This document shows positions 19,749 through 29,942 of a DNA stretch of 64,000 nt, one piece after another. Under the pieces are notes generated by a model. That model worked only from the letters and a program-made list of their open reading frames with translations. It ran no database searches and was not told the origin of the DNA. The translations under genes were made by a program, and so were the position numbers. The stretch is from Bacillus sp. MRMR6 (GTDB taxonomy: Bacteria; Bacillota; Bacilli; Bacillales; Cytobacillaceae), in contig NZ_MSLS01000002.1 of assembly GCF_001940785.1 (NCBI RefSeq), forward strand, positions 195,077-259,076. The letters run 5' to 3'. The first letter of the stretch is position 1. Each line of letters begins with the position of its first letter.

Positions 19749-22160
19749 ATGGACAAGCAGGAATCGCTTGATTTGTTTACTGAACAGGGGAAGTATGTAA
19801 AAGGAAAACATCTTGTAACGATTTTTCATAATGAGCAAAACCTATATTCAGTTCTAAGGATTCGGGTTGAGGAAACGAATGATGATTATGATGACAAAGA
19901 AGCAGTCATCACAGGATATTTTCCGAAAATTCATGAGCAGGAGACCTATATCTTCTTTGGTGAATTTAAGGATCATCCAAAATTCGGCCTTCAATTTCAA
20001 ACGAACCATTTTCGCAAGGATATTCCTCAGACTAAGCAGGGTGTTATCTCTTATTTATCAAGTGAAATGTTTAAGGGGATTGGGAAAAAGACAGCCGAGA
20101 ACATCGTAACCACTATAGGTGAAAATGCCATCTCAAAAATACTAAATCAGCCGTCCCTGCTTGATTCGATTCCAAAACTCCCTCCAGATAAGGCGAAACT
20201 GCTTTATGACACGCTGATGGAGCATCAAGGTCTCGAGCAGGTCATGGTGGCATTAAATCAGTATGGTTTTGGTCCACAAATCTCTATGCGGATTTATCAG
20301 GTATATAAGGATGATACCTTGCAAATCATTCAAAAAAACCCCTATCAGTTAGTCGAAAGCATCGAAGGTATAGGGTTTGGCAGGGCAGATGAGCTTGGCT
20401 ATCAACTAGGGATTTCTGGGAACCATCCAGACCGGATTAAGGCAGCTTGTCTGTATACTCTTGAAAGTGAAAGTATGCAGACGGGACATGTCTATATCCA
20501 TGTCGAGGATTTACTTGTTCAGGTGCAAAGACTGCTCGAAGAGAATAAGCGTGATCAAATTGAGTTTATTGATATCAGTAATGAGCTGATTAAGCTCGAG
20601 GAAGAGGGAAAAGTAATAGGTGAAGACAAGCGTGTGTATTTACCGTCCCTTTACTTTGCTGAAAAAGGGCTCGTTTCGAGTATCAATCGAATCCTTGAAC
20701 AAACAGAATATCAAGATCAATTTCCAGAGTCTGAATTCCTACTTGCTCTTGGGGATCTTGAGGAAAGAATAAAGGTTCAATATGCACCAACCCAAAGGGA
20801 AGCGATTCAAACAGCATTAATGTCACCTATGCTGATTTTAACAGGCGGTCCAGGTACGGGTAAGACTACTGTTATTAAGGGGATTGTTGAACTATATGCC
20901 GAACTGCATGGCTGTTCCTTAAATCCTAAAGACTACCAGAAGAAAAATGAGCCATTTCCATTTCTGCTTGCCGCGCCAACGGGAAGAGCAGCTAAAAGAA
21001 TGAGTGAATCGACTGGACTGCCCGCAGTAACGATTCATCGCTTGCTTGGGTTTAATGGGACAGAAGGTTTTGGTCATGATGAAACAACCCCTTTAGAGGG
21101 GAAAATTATCATCGTAGATGAAACCTCCATGCTTGACATTTGGCTTGCTAATCAGTTGTTCAAGGCATTGCCTGAAAATATTCAAGTGATTTTAGTCGGT
21201 GACGAGGACCAGCTTCCTTCTGTGGGGCCTGGGCAAGTATTAAAGGATTTGCTTCAATCTGAACGAGTCCCAACGGTAAGACTAACGGATATCTATCGAC
21301 AAGCTGAAGGTTCATCGATTATCGAACTGGCTCATGAGATTAAAAAAGGATTTTTACCGCCTGATATCACAATGAAGCAGAGGGATCGTTCTTTTATTAG
21401 ATGCTCAACTGCTCAAGTTGCTCAGGTTGTTGAAAAAGTAGCAGATAATGCAAAAAGCAAAGGTTATACAGCTAGGGATATCCAGGTTCTGGCACCGATG
21501 TATAAAGGTCCGGCTGGCATTGATCGCTTAAATGGATTGCTTCAAGAAATTTTCAATCCGAATTCAGATGGCTCTCGGAAAGAGATTGCTTATGGTGAAG
21601 TGAAATACCGAATCGGCGATAAGGTTCTTCAACTTGTTAACCAGCCTGAAAAGAATGTGTTTAATGGTGATATTGGAGAAATTGTTTCCATTTTTTATGC
21701 AAAGGAAAATACAGAAAAACAGGATATGATTTTAATTTCCTTTGAGGGCAATGAAGTAACGTATACAAAGCAAGACTTGAATCAAATTACGCTTGCCTAT
21801 TGCTGCTCCGTACATAAGTCCCAAGGCAGTGAGTTTCCGATTGTTATTTTGCCGATAACAAGAAGCTATTACCGGATGTTGAGAAGAAACCTTATTTACA
21901 CCGCTATTACAAGAAGTAAACAATCATTAATTATTTGCGGTGAAGAGGATGCCCTCCGAATGGGGATCGAAAGGGCAGATGAGCAAAGCCGGCTAACCAC
22001 TTTATGCCAAAAACTGCAGGAAACCATTGTCCAGCAACATGATAATCAACCTTTAAATGGGTCTGGAAAGGACTTACCTGCAGAAGAATTATTAATGCAG
22101 GTTGACCCAATGATTGGGATGGAAAACCTTACACCTTATGATTTCCTAACAATTGACTGA
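19749..22160 (+). CDS. recD2: ATP-dependent DNA helicase RecD2
   Basis: RecD2 is a 5'-3' superfamily 1B helicase involved in replication-fork and mismatch-repair processes in bacteria lacking RecBC. An N-terminal OB-like domain and helix-hairpin-helix region (about 85-210) precede Walker A GGPGTGKTTV near residue 365. IIVDETSMLD is motif II, and VHKSQGSEFPIVI lies near the C-terminus. Length is 803 residues. AAAGGAGGG sets the start at 19749; the ATG at 19731 lies before it. It corresponds to yrrC. Confidence 0.95.
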   Translation: MDKQESLDLFTEQGKYVKGKHLVTIFHNEQNLYSVLRIRVEETNDDYDDKEAVITGYFPKIHEQETYIFFGEFKDHPKFGLQFQTNHFRKDIPQTKQGVISYLSSEMFKGIGKKTAENIVTTIGENAISKILNQPSLLDSIPKLPPDKAKLLYDTLMEHQGLEQVMVALNQYGFGPQISMRIYQVYKDDTLQIIQKNPYQLVESIEGIGFGRADELGYQLGISGNHPDRIKAACLYTLESESMQTGHVYIHVEDLLVQVQRLLEENKRDQIEFIDISNELIKLEEEGKVIGEDKRVYLPSLYFAEKGLVSSINRILEQTEYQDQFPESEFLLALGDLEERIKVQYAPTQREAIQTALMSPMLILTGGPGTGKTTVIKGIVELYAELHGCSLNPKDYQKKNEPFPFLLAAPTGRAAKRMSESTGLPAVTIHRLLGFNGTEGFGHDETTPLEGKIIIVDETSMLDIWLANQLFKALPENIQVILVGDEDQLPSVGPGQVLKDLLQSERVPTVRLTDIYRQAEGSSIIELAHEIKKGFLPPDITMKQRDRSFIRCSTAQVAQVVEKVADNAKSKGYTARDIQVLAPMYKGPAGIDRLNGLLQEIFNPNSDGSRKEIAYGEVKYRIGDKVLQLVNQPEKNVFNGDIGEIVSIFYAKENTEKQDMILISFEGNEVTYTKQDLNQITLAYCCSVHKSQGSEFPIVILPITRSYYRMLRRNLIYTAITRSKQSLIICGEEDALRMGIERADEQSRLTTLCQKLQETIVQQHDNQPLNGSGKDLPAEELLMQVDPMIGMENLTPYDFLTID

Positions 22161-22191
22161 CACTATAAATGTTCACAGGAGGTGGGACACT

Positions 22192-22704
22192 CTGCGAACA
22201 TTTTCTTTATTAAAAGGGCAGCCTGTATATGAAACGGTCAGCGGCACGAAAATTGGCGAAGTAACTGACCTTTGTATTACAAAAGACGGCATGGTAAAAG
22301 GCCTTTTAGTTAAAAAAGGCGTATTCTTCAAACAAACCTATTTTTTGGACATTCACGATGTATCATCTTTTGGCTGGGATGGAGTTATGATTGAAGACCA
22401 TGACCATTTAGCAAAGTGTAAAACAACAGCTGAATATACCCTGACACACCAGCATTCCTTAAATGGAAAAATGATTCTATCCAAAAGCGGTGAATCTCTA
22501 GGGTTGTTAGAGGATGTATATTTTCAGGAAGAATTGGGCACAATCGTAGGGTACGAAACAACGGATGGTTTCTTTTCGGATCTTACAGAAGGGAAACAAG
22601 TGATTCAATCCCGGAAGCCCCCTGCGATTGGAAAAGATGCCATCATCGTAGACGTATCTGAAAACTTGCCATATAGCGACCTCCAAGATGGTCCTGAGGC
22701 GTAG
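22192..22704 (+). CDS. yrrD: PRC-barrel domain protein YrrD
   Basis: The 170-residue protein has two PRC-barrel-like units (LKGQPVYETVSGTKIGEV near residue 6 and LNGKMILSKSGESLGLLEDV near 90). PRC barrels bind RNA or protein partners; this one's role is unknown. The start appears to be CTG: a perfect AGGAGGTG lies 7 bases before it, and the only upstream in-frame candidate, TTG at 22153, lies inside recD2 without a ribosome site. The domain begins right after the CTG. Confidence 0.85.
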   Translation: MRTFSLLKGQPVYETVSGTKIGEVTDLCITKDGMVKGLLVKKGVFFKQTYFLDIHDVSSFGWDGVMIEDHDHLAKCKTTAEYTLTHQHSLNGKMILSKSGESLGLLEDVYFQEELGTIVGYETTDGFFSDLTEGKQVIQSRKPPAIGKDAIIVDVSENLPYSDLQDGPEA

Positions 22705-22761
22705 TTGATCAAGTTAGAACGAGGCGTTCTAACTAGCGAATCTTACGTGAGGTGTCTTTCC

Positions 22762-22953
22762 ATGTTAAAGTGTCCTAATTGTCAAAGTAAAGATATTGGT
22801 AAGATCGGTATAAACCAATATTATTGCTGGAATTGTTTTATCGAATTGTCACTTGGTAAAGGTATAATCAATACTCACCAGGTTGAAGAAGACGGTTCAC
22901 TCAGTTCATTAGATGACTTGTTTGAAGAAGAAGAACGTCGTTACACCCTATAA
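22762..22953 (+). CDS. Small zinc-ribbon protein (YrzR-like)
   Basis: The 63-residue ORF starts at an ATG preceded by GTGAGGTG. Two CxxC pairs (CPNC near residue 4 and CWNC near 22) form a zinc ribbon, followed by an acidic tail with LDDLFEEEERR. B. subtilis has a small gene at this position between yrrD and yrzQ. Function unknown. Confidence 0.75.
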   Translation: MLKCPNCQSKDIGKIGINQYYCWNCFIELSLGKGIINTHQVEEDGSLSSLDDLFEEEERRYTL

Positions 22954-23030
22954 GAAGGCGAACCCGGCTGAATGTCGTGAGCTAGACAGTTAGAACAGCT
23001 TTGTCAAACTAACTAAAGAGGTGAGACGTA

Positions 23031-23165
23031 ATGAACAAAATGATGACTTCTGCTATTGCGTTTGGTGTGGGTGTGGCTGCTTATAATATTGCCCAAAGGA
23101 ATAATATGATGTCGGGCCGACAAATGAAAAGAATGACAAGAAAAGTAAAACGAGCTTTATTCTAA
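23031..23165 (+). CDS. yrzQ: Small basic membrane-anchored peptide YrzQ-like
   Basis: A 44-residue ORF starts at an ATG with AGAGGTGAG upstream. It has a short hydrophobic Gly/Ala-rich start (MMTSAIAFGVGVAAYNIA) and a strongly basic tail (MKRMTRKVKRALF). Position and size match yrzQ of B. subtilis, just before yrrI. A strong terminator follows directly. Function unknown. Confidence 0.75.
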   Translation: MNKMMTSAIAFGVGVAAYNIAQRNNMMSGRQMKRMTRKVKRALF

Positions 23166-23170
23166 TACCG

Positions 23171-23198
23171 ATCCCCCCTCTAAAGAGGGGGGATTTTA
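23171..23198 (+). terminator. Terminator after yrzQ
   Basis: ATCCCCCCTC pairs with GAGGGGGGAT over a 4-base loop, followed by a short T run. Confidence 0.85.
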
Positions 23199-23259
23199 GC
23201 ATCTGTGAATAATTCCAGCAAATGTCTCCAAGACTAAAAATAATAAAGGAGGCAGTACG

Positions 23260-24318
23260 TTGGATATCCGGATGAAATGGTTTTATCGAATTGGCTTTTT
23301 GCTTCTTTTACTATTTGCCATTTATATTTTCTTTAAAATTCGGTTTGTATGGCTTCCCGTTCTACAAATCGTATTCATTGTCCTCTTTCCTTTTTTAATT
23401 GGAGGATTTATTACCTATCTTTTACATCCAATCGTTGAAAAACTGCATGATAAGGGGCTTCACCGCGGATTAGCAATCTTTTTTATTTACATTTTATTTT
23501 TTGGTGGAGTTGGTTTTTCACTCTATAAAGGGATTCCTATATTCATTGCACAATTAAGGGATCTTGCAGAAAGTGCACCCTTACTAGCAGAGCATTACCG
23601 GGAATATATTAACGCGCTGCAAACACATACACGCAGGTGGCCAGATGGTCTGCAGGAAAAATTGAATGACGGTGTTAATGCATTTGAGAATAAATTAGAC
23701 TCCCTGCTCACCATTATAATAGACACGCTGCTGAACTTTTTGAATTCTGCACTCATTATTGTGATCATTCCGTTTATTGCCTTTTACATGTTAAAGGATT
23801 TCCCATTAATTAAACGTGCGGTGTGGTATATGACACCTAAGAAATGGAGGCACTCAGGTGCACGTTTTCTTAGAGAACTAGACGTGTCTTTAGGAAGTTA
23901 CATTCGGGGGCAGCTGCTGGTATGCGCGATTATCGGCAGTTTATCTGCTTTATTGTTTTGGATTTTTCATTTAAAATATCCACTGCTGCTAGGATTGATT
24001 ATTGCGGCAACGAATGTTATTCCCTATTTCGGACCAATCATTGGTGCTGTTCCAGCAGTCATTATCGCAGCTACTTCGTCAGTGAAATTAGTGATTATTA
24101 CTCTAATCATAGTCTTTAGTCTGCAATTCCTTGAAGGGAATATATTATCGCCATATATCGTAGGCAGGAGCCTGCATATGCACCCGTTAATGATTATGCT
24201 CGCACTAACAGCAGGTGGGGAAATGGGAGGAATAATCGGAATGATCCTAGGTGTTCCGGTTCTTGTAGTTTTAAAAGTAGCGGTTATTCATGCCAAAAAT
24301 CACTTTTCACCTTCTTAG
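23260..24318 (+). CDS. yrrI: AI-2E family transporter YrrI
   Basis: This is a 352-residue polytopic membrane protein of the AI-2E/PerM family (PF01594). It has two N-terminal segments, a soluble loop (about 95-150), and a C-terminal bundle with the conserved GPIIGAVPAVIIA near residue 265 and EGNILSPYIVGRS near 290. Family members export small molecules or ions; the substrate cannot be read from sequence. It starts at TTG with AAAGGAGG upstream. Confidence 0.9.
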   Translation: MDIRMKWFYRIGFLLLLLFAIYIFFKIRFVWLPVLQIVFIVLFPFLIGGFITYLLHPIVEKLHDKGLHRGLAIFFIYILFFGGVGFSLYKGIPIFIAQLRDLAESAPLLAEHYREYINALQTHTRRWPDGLQEKLNDGVNAFENKLDSLLTIIIDTLLNFLNSALIIVIIPFIAFYMLKDFPLIKRAVWYMTPKKWRHSGARFLRELDVSLGSYIRGQLLVCAIIGSLSALLFWIFHLKYPLLLGLIIAATNVIPYFGPIIGAVPAVIIAATSSVKLVIITLIIVFSLQFLEGNILSPYIVGRSLHMHPLMIMLALTAGGEMGGIIGMILGVPVLVVLKVAVIHAKNHFSPS

Positions 24319-24338
24319 ATTTATACCGCTTTCAATGA

Positions 24339-24367
24339 TTGACAAACGTTTTTCGTGTAGCTATAAT
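24339..24367 (+). promoter_or_regulatory. Consensus promoter of alaS
   Basis: TTGACA and TATAAT are separated by exactly 17 bases, a perfect sigma-A promoter that drives the T-box leader. Confidence 0.9.
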
Positions 24368-24374
24368 CCACATA

Positions 24375-24624
24375 TAGAATATTGTACTAAAATGTTGAAG
24401 GAATAAGTATGTTATAGTCCATCTTAAAAGAGAGGGACCTCCACGGCTGCAAGAGGTTCTAGGGTGAAGGATAACAGAAAGCTAATCCAGAGTGCAGCTA
24501 ATCACTGCCGTTGTTGCCGCGTTAAGGCATTTTTGAGAGGTGGATACATAAGCTTTTTGTGTTCATAATCAGGGTGGTACCGCGAGACAAGCTCTCGTCC
24601 CTGTTAGGGGATGAGGGCTTTTTT
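24375..24624 (+). promoter_or_regulatory. T-box leader of alaS
   Basis: The T-box AGGGTGGTACCGCG is at 24571-24584, followed by a terminator (GCTCTCGTCCC pairing with GGGGATGAGGGC, then Ts). In stem I, AGTA plus TGTTAT pairs with ATAACA, followed by GAAAGCTA. This places the specifier GCT (Ala) at 24481-24483, in the same register as the well-studied glyQS leader. Uncharged tRNA-Ala would therefore induce alaS. Confidence 0.94.
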
Positions 24625-24672
24625 GTATTCTTTTTTAAAAACGACTAAATAATTAATAGGAGGCGTATAGCT

Positions 24673-27306
24673 ATGAAAAACTTAACTGGTTCACAAATAC
24701 GTAAGCTGTTTTTAGACTTTTTCCAAGAAAAAGGACATGCCATTGAACCGAGTGCATCACTTGTTCCGCATGAGGACCCGACCTTACTTTGGATTAACAG
24801 CGGGGTAGCAACATTAAAGAAATATTTTGATGGACGTGTAATCCCTGCCAATCCAAGAATAACAAATGCTCAAAAATCAATTCGAACGAATGATATTGAA
24901 AATGTAGGAAAAACGGCCCGCCATCATACCTTCTTTGAAATGCTCGGCAATTTCTCTATCGGCGAATATTTCAAGGAGGAAGCGATTGAATGGGCTTGGG
25001 AGTTTTTAACAGATAAAAAGTGGATTGGCTGGGATCCTGAACTTCTCTCTGTTACGATCCACCCGGAAGATCATGAAGCGTTTGATCTTTGGCATAAAAA
25101 AATTGGAATTCCAGAGGAGCGTATTATTCGGCTGGAAGGCAACTTCTGGGATATTGGAGAAGGTCCAAGCGGTCCTAATACGGAGATTTTCTATGATCGC
25201 GGACCAGAGTACGGGGATGACCCGACAGATCCTGAACTATATCCTGGCGGTGAAAATGACCGTTATCTCGAAGTATGGAACTTAGTATTCTCACAATTCA
25301 ACCATAACCCAGACGGAACCTATTCTCCGCTTCCAAAGAAAAACATTGATACTGGGATGGGCCTAGAAAGAATGGCCTCTGTTGTTCAAAACGTACCAAC
25401 CAATTTTGATACTGACCTTTTCATGCCGATCATTCGTGCCACGGAAGAAATTTCAGGGGTAACTTACGGGGCCAATAAAGAGAAGGATGTTGCTTTTAAA
25501 GTCATCGCTGACCATATTCGTACCGTTGCGTTTGCTGTCGGTGATGGTGCATTACCTTCTAATGAAGGGCGTGGATATGTTCTTCGCCGTCTTTTGCGCC
25601 GCGCTGTCCGCTATGCAAAACAAATTAACATACATCGTCCATTTATGTTTGAGCTTGTACCCGTTGTCGGTGAGATTATGGCTGACTTCTATCCAGAGGT
25701 AAAGGATAAAACCGCTTTTATTCAAAAAGTAATGAAGAATGAGGAAGAACGCTTCCATGAAACTCTTCATGAAGGTCTTGCTATTCTTGGAAGTGTGATT
25801 AAAAAGGAAAAGGAAAAGAACAGCTCAGTTATTTCAGGAGCAGATGTGTTCCGTCTTTACGACACTTATGGATTTCCGGTTGAATTGACCGAAGAGTATG
25901 CGGAAGAAGAAGGCATGACGGTTGACCATGATGGCTTCGAAGCAGAAATGGACTTGCAGCGTGAACGTGCACGTGCTGCTCGCCAGGATGTTGATTCGAT
26001 GCAGGTTCAAGGTGGAGTACTTGGTGACCTTAAAGTTTCAAGTGAATTTGTCGGATATAATCAGCTTCAGTCAGAGTCAACAGTTGTTAGTATCGTTAAA
26101 CATGGTGAATTAATTGACGACGCTGCTGCTGGGGAAGAGGTTCAATTAATTCTTGATGAAACACCTTTCTATGCGGAGAGCGGCGGTCAAATTGCTGACC
26201 GGGGTTTATTAGAGGCTGACGGAGTAACCGTCCTCATTAAGGATGTTCAAAAAGCTCCAAACGGACAGAACCTTCATAAGGCAGTTGTCCAAACAGGTAC
26301 GTTAACAACAAATGCAAAGGTGAAGGCGAAGGTAAACCAGGAAAATCGTGTGCAAATCATTAAAAATCACACAGCTACCCATTTATTGCATCAAGCCTTA
26401 AAGGATATTTTAGGTCCGCATGTCAATCAAGCTGGATCACTTGTTGAACCTGACAGACTTCGTTTTGACTTCTCGCATTTTGGTCAAGTGAAACCGGAAG
26501 AATTAGAGGAAATTGAAAAAATCGTTAACGAAAAAATCTGGAGAAATATCGAAGTAGATATTAGCTTAAAGCCTATTGCTGAAGCAAAGGAAATGGGGGC
26601 AATGGCTCTTTTCGGAGAAAAATACGGTGATATTGTCCGCGTTGTTAAAGTTGGAGATTATAGTCTTGAGCTTTGCGGTGGCTGCCATGTTCCGAATACC
26701 TCTGTGATTGGATTGTTCAAAATTGTTTCAGAGAGTGGAATTGGCGCTGGAACAAGAAGGATTGAGGCGGTTACCGGTGAATCTGCTTATCAGCTGTTAA
26801 ACGACCAGGTGGGCTTATTAAAGGAAGCTGCTGACAAGCTTAAAACGAATCCGAAAGAGATTGTTAACCGTATTGAAGTATTGATGACTGAAATGAGACA
26901 GCTTCAACGTGAAAACGAATCTCTTGCTAGCAAGCTAGGAAATATCGAAGCCGGAAATCTTGTCTCAAAAGCAAAGGAAATTGACGGGGTAACCGTCTTA
27001 GCCGCTAGAGTACAGGCAGCCGATATGAATAATCTACGAAATATGGCAGATGACCTGAAGCAAAAGCTTGGATCAGCTGTTATCTTGCTCGGCAGCGCAA
27101 ATGACGGGAAAGTAAACTTGATTTCTGCTGTTACAAAAGATTTAATTGATAAGGGCTACCATGCTGGTAAGTTAATTAAAGAAGTTGCCACCCGATGTGG
27201 CGGGGGCGGCGGCGGTCGACCAGATATGGCCCAGGCTGGGGGTAAAGACCCGGAAAAACTTGATTCAGCCCTGCAATTCGTTGACGAATGGATAAAATCA
27301 ATTTGA
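24673..27306 (+). CDS. alaS: Alanyl-tRNA synthetase
   Basis: AlaRS charges tRNA-Ala and edits Ser and Gly errors. The class II core has [20 protein letters not shown] replaced here by [16 protein letters not shown] near residue 75. The editing domain has the zinc motif HTATH (near 567) and CGGCH (near 669). The C-Ala domain carries [16 protein letters not shown]. It has 877 residues, the full family length. TAGGAGG precedes the ATG. Confidence 0.97.
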   Translation: MKNLTGSQIRKLFLDFFQEKGHAIEPSASLVPHEDPTLLWINSGVATLKKYFDGRVIPANPRITNAQKSIRTNDIENVGKTARHHTFFEMLGNFSIGEYFKEEAIEWAWEFLTDKKWIGWDPELLSVTIHPEDHEAFDLWHKKIGIPEERIIRLEGNFWDIGEGPSGPNTEIFYDRGPEYGDDPTDPELYPGGENDRYLEVWNLVFSQFNHNPDGTYSPLPKKNIDTGMGLERMASVVQNVPTNFDTDLFMPIIRATEEISGVTYGANKEKDVAFKVIADHIRTVAFAVGDGALPSNEGRGYVLRRLLRRAVRYAKQINIHRPFMFELVPVVGEIMADFYPEVKDKTAFIQKVMKNEEERFHETLHEGLAILGSVIKKEKEKNSSVISGADVFRLYDTYGFPVELTEEYAEEEGMTVDHDGFEAEMDLQRERARAARQDVDSMQVQGGVLGDLKVSSEFVGYNQLQSESTVVSIVKHGELIDDAAAGEEVQLILDETPFYAESGGQIADRGLLEADGVTVLIKDVQKAPNGQNLHKAVVQTGTLTTNAKVKAKVNQENRVQIIKNHTATHLLHQALKDILGPHVNQAGSLVEPDRLRFDFSHFGQVKPEELEEIEKIVNEKIWRNIEVDISLKPIAEAKEMGAMALFGEKYGDIVRVVKVGDYSLELCGGCHVPNTSVIGLFKIVSESGIGAGTRRIEAVTGESAYQLLNDQVGLLKEAADKLKTNPKEIVNRIEVLMTEMRQLQRENESLASKLGNIEAGNLVSKAKEIDGVTVLAARVQAADMNNLRNMADDLKQKLGSAVILLGSANDGKVNLISAVTKDLIDKGYHAGKLIKEVATRCGGGGGGRPDMAQAGGKDPEKLDSALQFVDEWIKSI

Positions 27307-27330
27307 TAATGAGACAAACTAGTGTAAAAT
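27303..27330 (+). promoter_or_regulatory. Candidate promoter of yrzL group
   Basis: TTGATA and TAAAAT are separated by 16 bases, beginning at the alaS stop codon and about 64 bases before yrzL. Confidence 0.5.
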
Positions 27331-27393
27331 AAGTAGAAGGTAAATACTAGTAATTACAATTATCTCCTCTACTAAAAATGCGAGGTGTTTGAA

Positions 27394-27660
27394 ATGAGCT
27401 CATTTGACAAAACAATGAGATTCAACTTTCCTGAAGATCCTATCGAGCATGATGTGAACGATGTACTATTCCAGGTATACGAGGCACTACAGGATAAGGG
27501 ATATAATCCTATTAATCAAATTGTTGGTTATCTATTATCGGGAGACCCTGCCTATATACCACGTCATCGAGATGCTCGAAACATTATTCGGAAGCTTGAA
27601 CGGGACGAAATTATTGAAGAATTAGTAAAATCCTACTTAAAACAACAACGTGAGGGTTAA
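27394..27660 (+). CDS. yrzL: IreB-family (UPF0297) protein YrzL
   Basis: This 88-residue cytoplasmic protein belongs to the family of Enterococcus IreB, a small substrate of the PASTA kinase IreK that affects cephalosporin tolerance. FDKTMRFNF at the start and [19 protein letters not shown] in the middle are hallmark segments. The conserved N-terminal Thr (DKTM) is the kind of residue phosphorylated in IreB. GAGGTG supports the ATG at 27394. ruvX follows after 3 bases. Confidence 0.93.
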   Translation: MSSFDKTMRFNFPEDPIEHDVNDVLFQVYEALQDKGYNPINQIVGYLLSGDPAYIPRHRDARNIIRKLERDEIIEELVKSYLKQQREG

Positions 27661-27663
27661 AGA

Positions 27664-28080
27664 ATGCGGATTATGGGATTAGATGTAGGCTCTAAGACAG
27701 TAGGGATTGCCATAAGCGATGAGCTTGGCTGGACTGCACAGGGCCTCAAAACCCTCAAAATCGACGAAGAAAAAAATAAGTTTGGATTTGAGGAAATTGG
27801 TCAAATAATAAAAGAGTATGGTATAAGTAAAGTTGTCATCGGTCTGCCAAAAAATATGAATGGAACAATTGGCCCCCGCGGTGAAGCTAGTAAGCAATTT
27901 GCCGAGGAGATTGAAAGTCAATTTGCAGTTCCAACCGTTTTGTGGGACGAGCGTCTCACAACAATGGCGGCTGAGCGTGTCCTGCTAGAAGCTGATGTCA
28001 GCCGGAAAAAGCGCAAGAAAGTCATCGATAAAATGGCAGCTATGATGATCTTACAGGGCTATCTTGATAGCAAAAATTAA
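27664..28080 (+). CDS. ruvX: RuvX/YqgF RNase H-like nuclease
   Basis: The 138-residue protein (YrrK) is of the YqgF family, called a Holliday-junction resolvase homologue; in other bacteria it also acts in pre-16S rRNA 5' processing. Motifs are [14 protein letters not shown] (first catalytic Asp), GLPKNMNG, and DERLTT near residue 99, with KVIDKMAA carrying the last Asp. The ribosome site is weak, so translation is probably coupled to yrzL. Confidence 0.94.
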   Translation: MRIMGLDVGSKTVGIAISDELGWTAQGLKTLKIDEEKNKFGFEEIGQIIKEYGISKVVIGLPKNMNGTIGPRGEASKQFAEEIESQFAVPTVLWDERLTTMAAERVLLEADVSRKKRKKVIDKMAAMMILQGYLDSKN

Positions 28081-28092
28081 TGAGGTGAAGAA

Positions 28093-28383
28093 ATGGAACA
28101 CGGAGAAAACCAAATTACAATCATAGACGAAAAAGGCAATGAGCAATTATGTGAGGTGCTGTTTACATTTGAATCAGAGGATTTTGGAAAATCTTATGTA
28201 TTATTCCAGCCTGTCGGAGAATTTGAAGATGATGAGGAAGGTCCTGAAATTCATGCCTATGCCTTTAACCCGACCGAAGAAGGTGGAGATGGTGAGCTAA
28301 TCCCAATTGAAACTGAAGAAGAATGGGATATGATTGAAGAAATGCTTAACACTTTCTACGAAGAAGAAGAAGACGAAGAATAA
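28093..28383 (+). CDS. yrzB: DUF1292 protein YrzB
   Basis: This is a 96-residue, very acidic protein ending in a run of Glu and Asp. DUF1292 proteins begin with a short beta-rich region ([19 protein letters not shown]) as here. It is conserved beside yrzL and ruvX in Firmicutes. GAGGTGAAGAA precedes the ATG and a terminator follows. Function unknown. Confidence 0.92.
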   Translation: MEHGENQITIIDEKGNEQLCEVLFTFESEDFGKSYVLFQPVGEFEDDEEGPEIHAYAFNPTEEGGDGELIPIETEEEWDMIEEMLNTFYEEEEDEE

Positions 28384-28398
28384 TTTCGACCTTAAAAA

Positions 28399-28424
28399 AA
28401 CGGCCCTATAAGGGTCGTTTTTTT
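28399..28424 (+). terminator. Terminator after yrzB
   Basis: AACGGCCCT pairs with AGGGTCGTT over a 3-base loop, followed by Ts; an A-run on the other side could make it bidirectional. Confidence 0.88.
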
Positions 28425-28581
28425 GTATATTTGTTTATTTTCAGTCCAAAAACCTCCATTTTTCGCATTAAATTGACATTTTTCGCAACATATGCTGAAA
28501 TAATATCGATATGCTTTTTTTAGATGTATAAAAGAAAAGTTTAAAAGATATTGTTTCTTAGCTTTAGGAAGGGGCAGAAGA

Positions 28582-29718
28582 ATGGCAACAGATGAGAAAA
28601 ACTCGAAAAAAGAGACCATCCGTCAGAAAATGCTTGAACAGCAGAGCGAAGCGAGAATTGTCCGCAGAATCGTACTAATCATTTCGATTTTAACTGTTTT
28701 TTTACTCGTGTTTATCGGCGGCGGCGGATATCTTTATATTAAATCGGCGATTGAACCTATTGATGAAAATAGTAAGGTAAAGAAAAAAGTCGAAATTCCA
28801 ATTGGTTCATCGGTTACGGGAATTTCAGAGAGATTACAGGCAAATGGAATTATAAAAAATGCTAAGGTTTTTAAATATTACGTTAAGTTGAAAAATGAGT
28901 CAGGATTTATGGCTGGTGAATATGAATTAAGTCCTTCGATGGACATCCCAGAAATCATCAACCGATTAAAAACAGGTAAAGTGCTTCAAGAAGCAGCCTT
29001 TAATCTAACCATTCCTGAGGGGAAACAATTAAGCGAAATCTCAGCCATCATGGCAAAAGCCATTAATAAATCTGAAGAAGAAGTGTTTAATCAGTTGAAC
29101 GATAAAACCTTTATTCAAAATATGATGGCGAAGTTTCCTGACCTGCTTACGAATGATATTTTAAATCCTCATATCATGTATCCGTTAGAGGGCTACCTCT
29201 ACCCAGCAACGTATCCGTTTTATAAGCTTGACCCAACAGTGGAAGAAATGGTTGTGACGATGCTTAAGCAAACACAGAAGGTGGTAGCAGCCTATTCAGT
29301 AGAAAGCCAGGAGAAGCAGCTATCCATCCACCAGCTATTAACCATGTCCTCGCTAATTGAAGAAGAGGCAACAAAATTGGCTGATCGTAAGAAAATTTCG
29401 AGTGTATTTTATAATCGGATCGAACAAGGCATGCCATTGCAAACCGACCCTACCGTTTTATATGCTCAAGGAAAGCATAAAGAAAGGGTATTGTACGAGG
29501 ATTTGGAAGTGGATTCCCCATACAATACCTATAAATATAAAGACCTGCCACCGGGGCCAATTGCCAATGCAGGTAAAGAATCAATTGAAGCAGCCTTACA
29601 GCCAGACGAGACTAATTTTCTATACTTCCTTGCAACTGGAGAGGGAGATGTTCTTTTTAGTCTGACGCTTGATGAACATAACAGGAAAAAGGCTGAACAT
29701 ATTACCAATAAAAATTAA
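28582..29718 (+). CDS. mltG: Endolytic murein transglycosylase MltG
   Basis: MltG (YrrL, YceG family) cuts nascent glycan strands at the membrane and sets their length. A basic cytoplasmic start precedes one membrane segment (about 28-52). A LysM-like region (about 65-140) and the YceG catalytic domain follow. The catalytic Glu lies in MSSLIEEEATKLADRK near residue 259, with QTDPTVLYA after it. It has 378 residues. A GGAAGGGG ribosome site supports the ATG. Confidence 0.94.
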   Translation: MATDEKNSKKETIRQKMLEQQSEARIVRRIVLIISILTVFLLVFIGGGGYLYIKSAIEPIDENSKVKKKVEIPIGSSVTGISERLQANGIIKNAKVFKYYVKLKNESGFMAGEYELSPSMDIPEIINRLKTGKVLQEAAFNLTIPEGKQLSEISAIMAKAINKSEEEVFNQLNDKTFIQNMMAKFPDLLTNDILNPHIMYPLEGYLYPATYPFYKLDPTVEEMVVTMLKQTQKVVAAYSVESQEKQLSIHQLLTMSSLIEEEATKLADRKKISSVFYNRIEQGMPLQTDPTVLYAQGKHKERVLYEDLEVDSPYNTYKYKDLPPGPIANAGKESIEAALQPDETNFLYFLATGEGDVLFSLTLDEHNRKKAEHITNKN

Positions 29719-29728
29719 TGGTTGATGA

Positions 29729-29758
29729 AGGGGAAATGTTTTCTTTCCCTTTTTTTTA
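29729..29758 (+). terminator. Terminator after mltG
   Basis: AGGGGAAA pairs with TTTCCCT over a short loop, followed by eight Ts. Confidence 0.8.
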
Positions 29759-29780
29759 TGCTAAAATAGTTCAAGTGTTT

Positions 29781-29930
29781 TATCCTGCATTAACGGGCAG
29801 TAAGACCCCCACCTTAGGGTTATTAGTGAAAACCAGAAATCCTAGGTGGGGATAACTCCCCGTAAAAGCCCGATAAGTTCAACTAACCATCAGGGGGGAT
29901 GAAAAAAAACCCACTGATGGTTAGTTGAAC
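29781..29930 (-). repeat. Dispersed structured repeat, copy 2
   Basis: This is the family of 7855-7962 and 33657-33802 in reverse orientation. Its outer hairpin has 17-bp perfect arms (29877-29893 and 29914-29930). The inner arm pairs CCCCACCTAGG with CCTAAGGTGGGG, unlike the CCCCTC/GAGGGG arm in copy 3, so stems are kept while sequence changes. It fills the mltG-trmR gap together with the next feature. Confidence 0.8.
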
Positions 29931-29942
29931 TAATAAGCCCTG

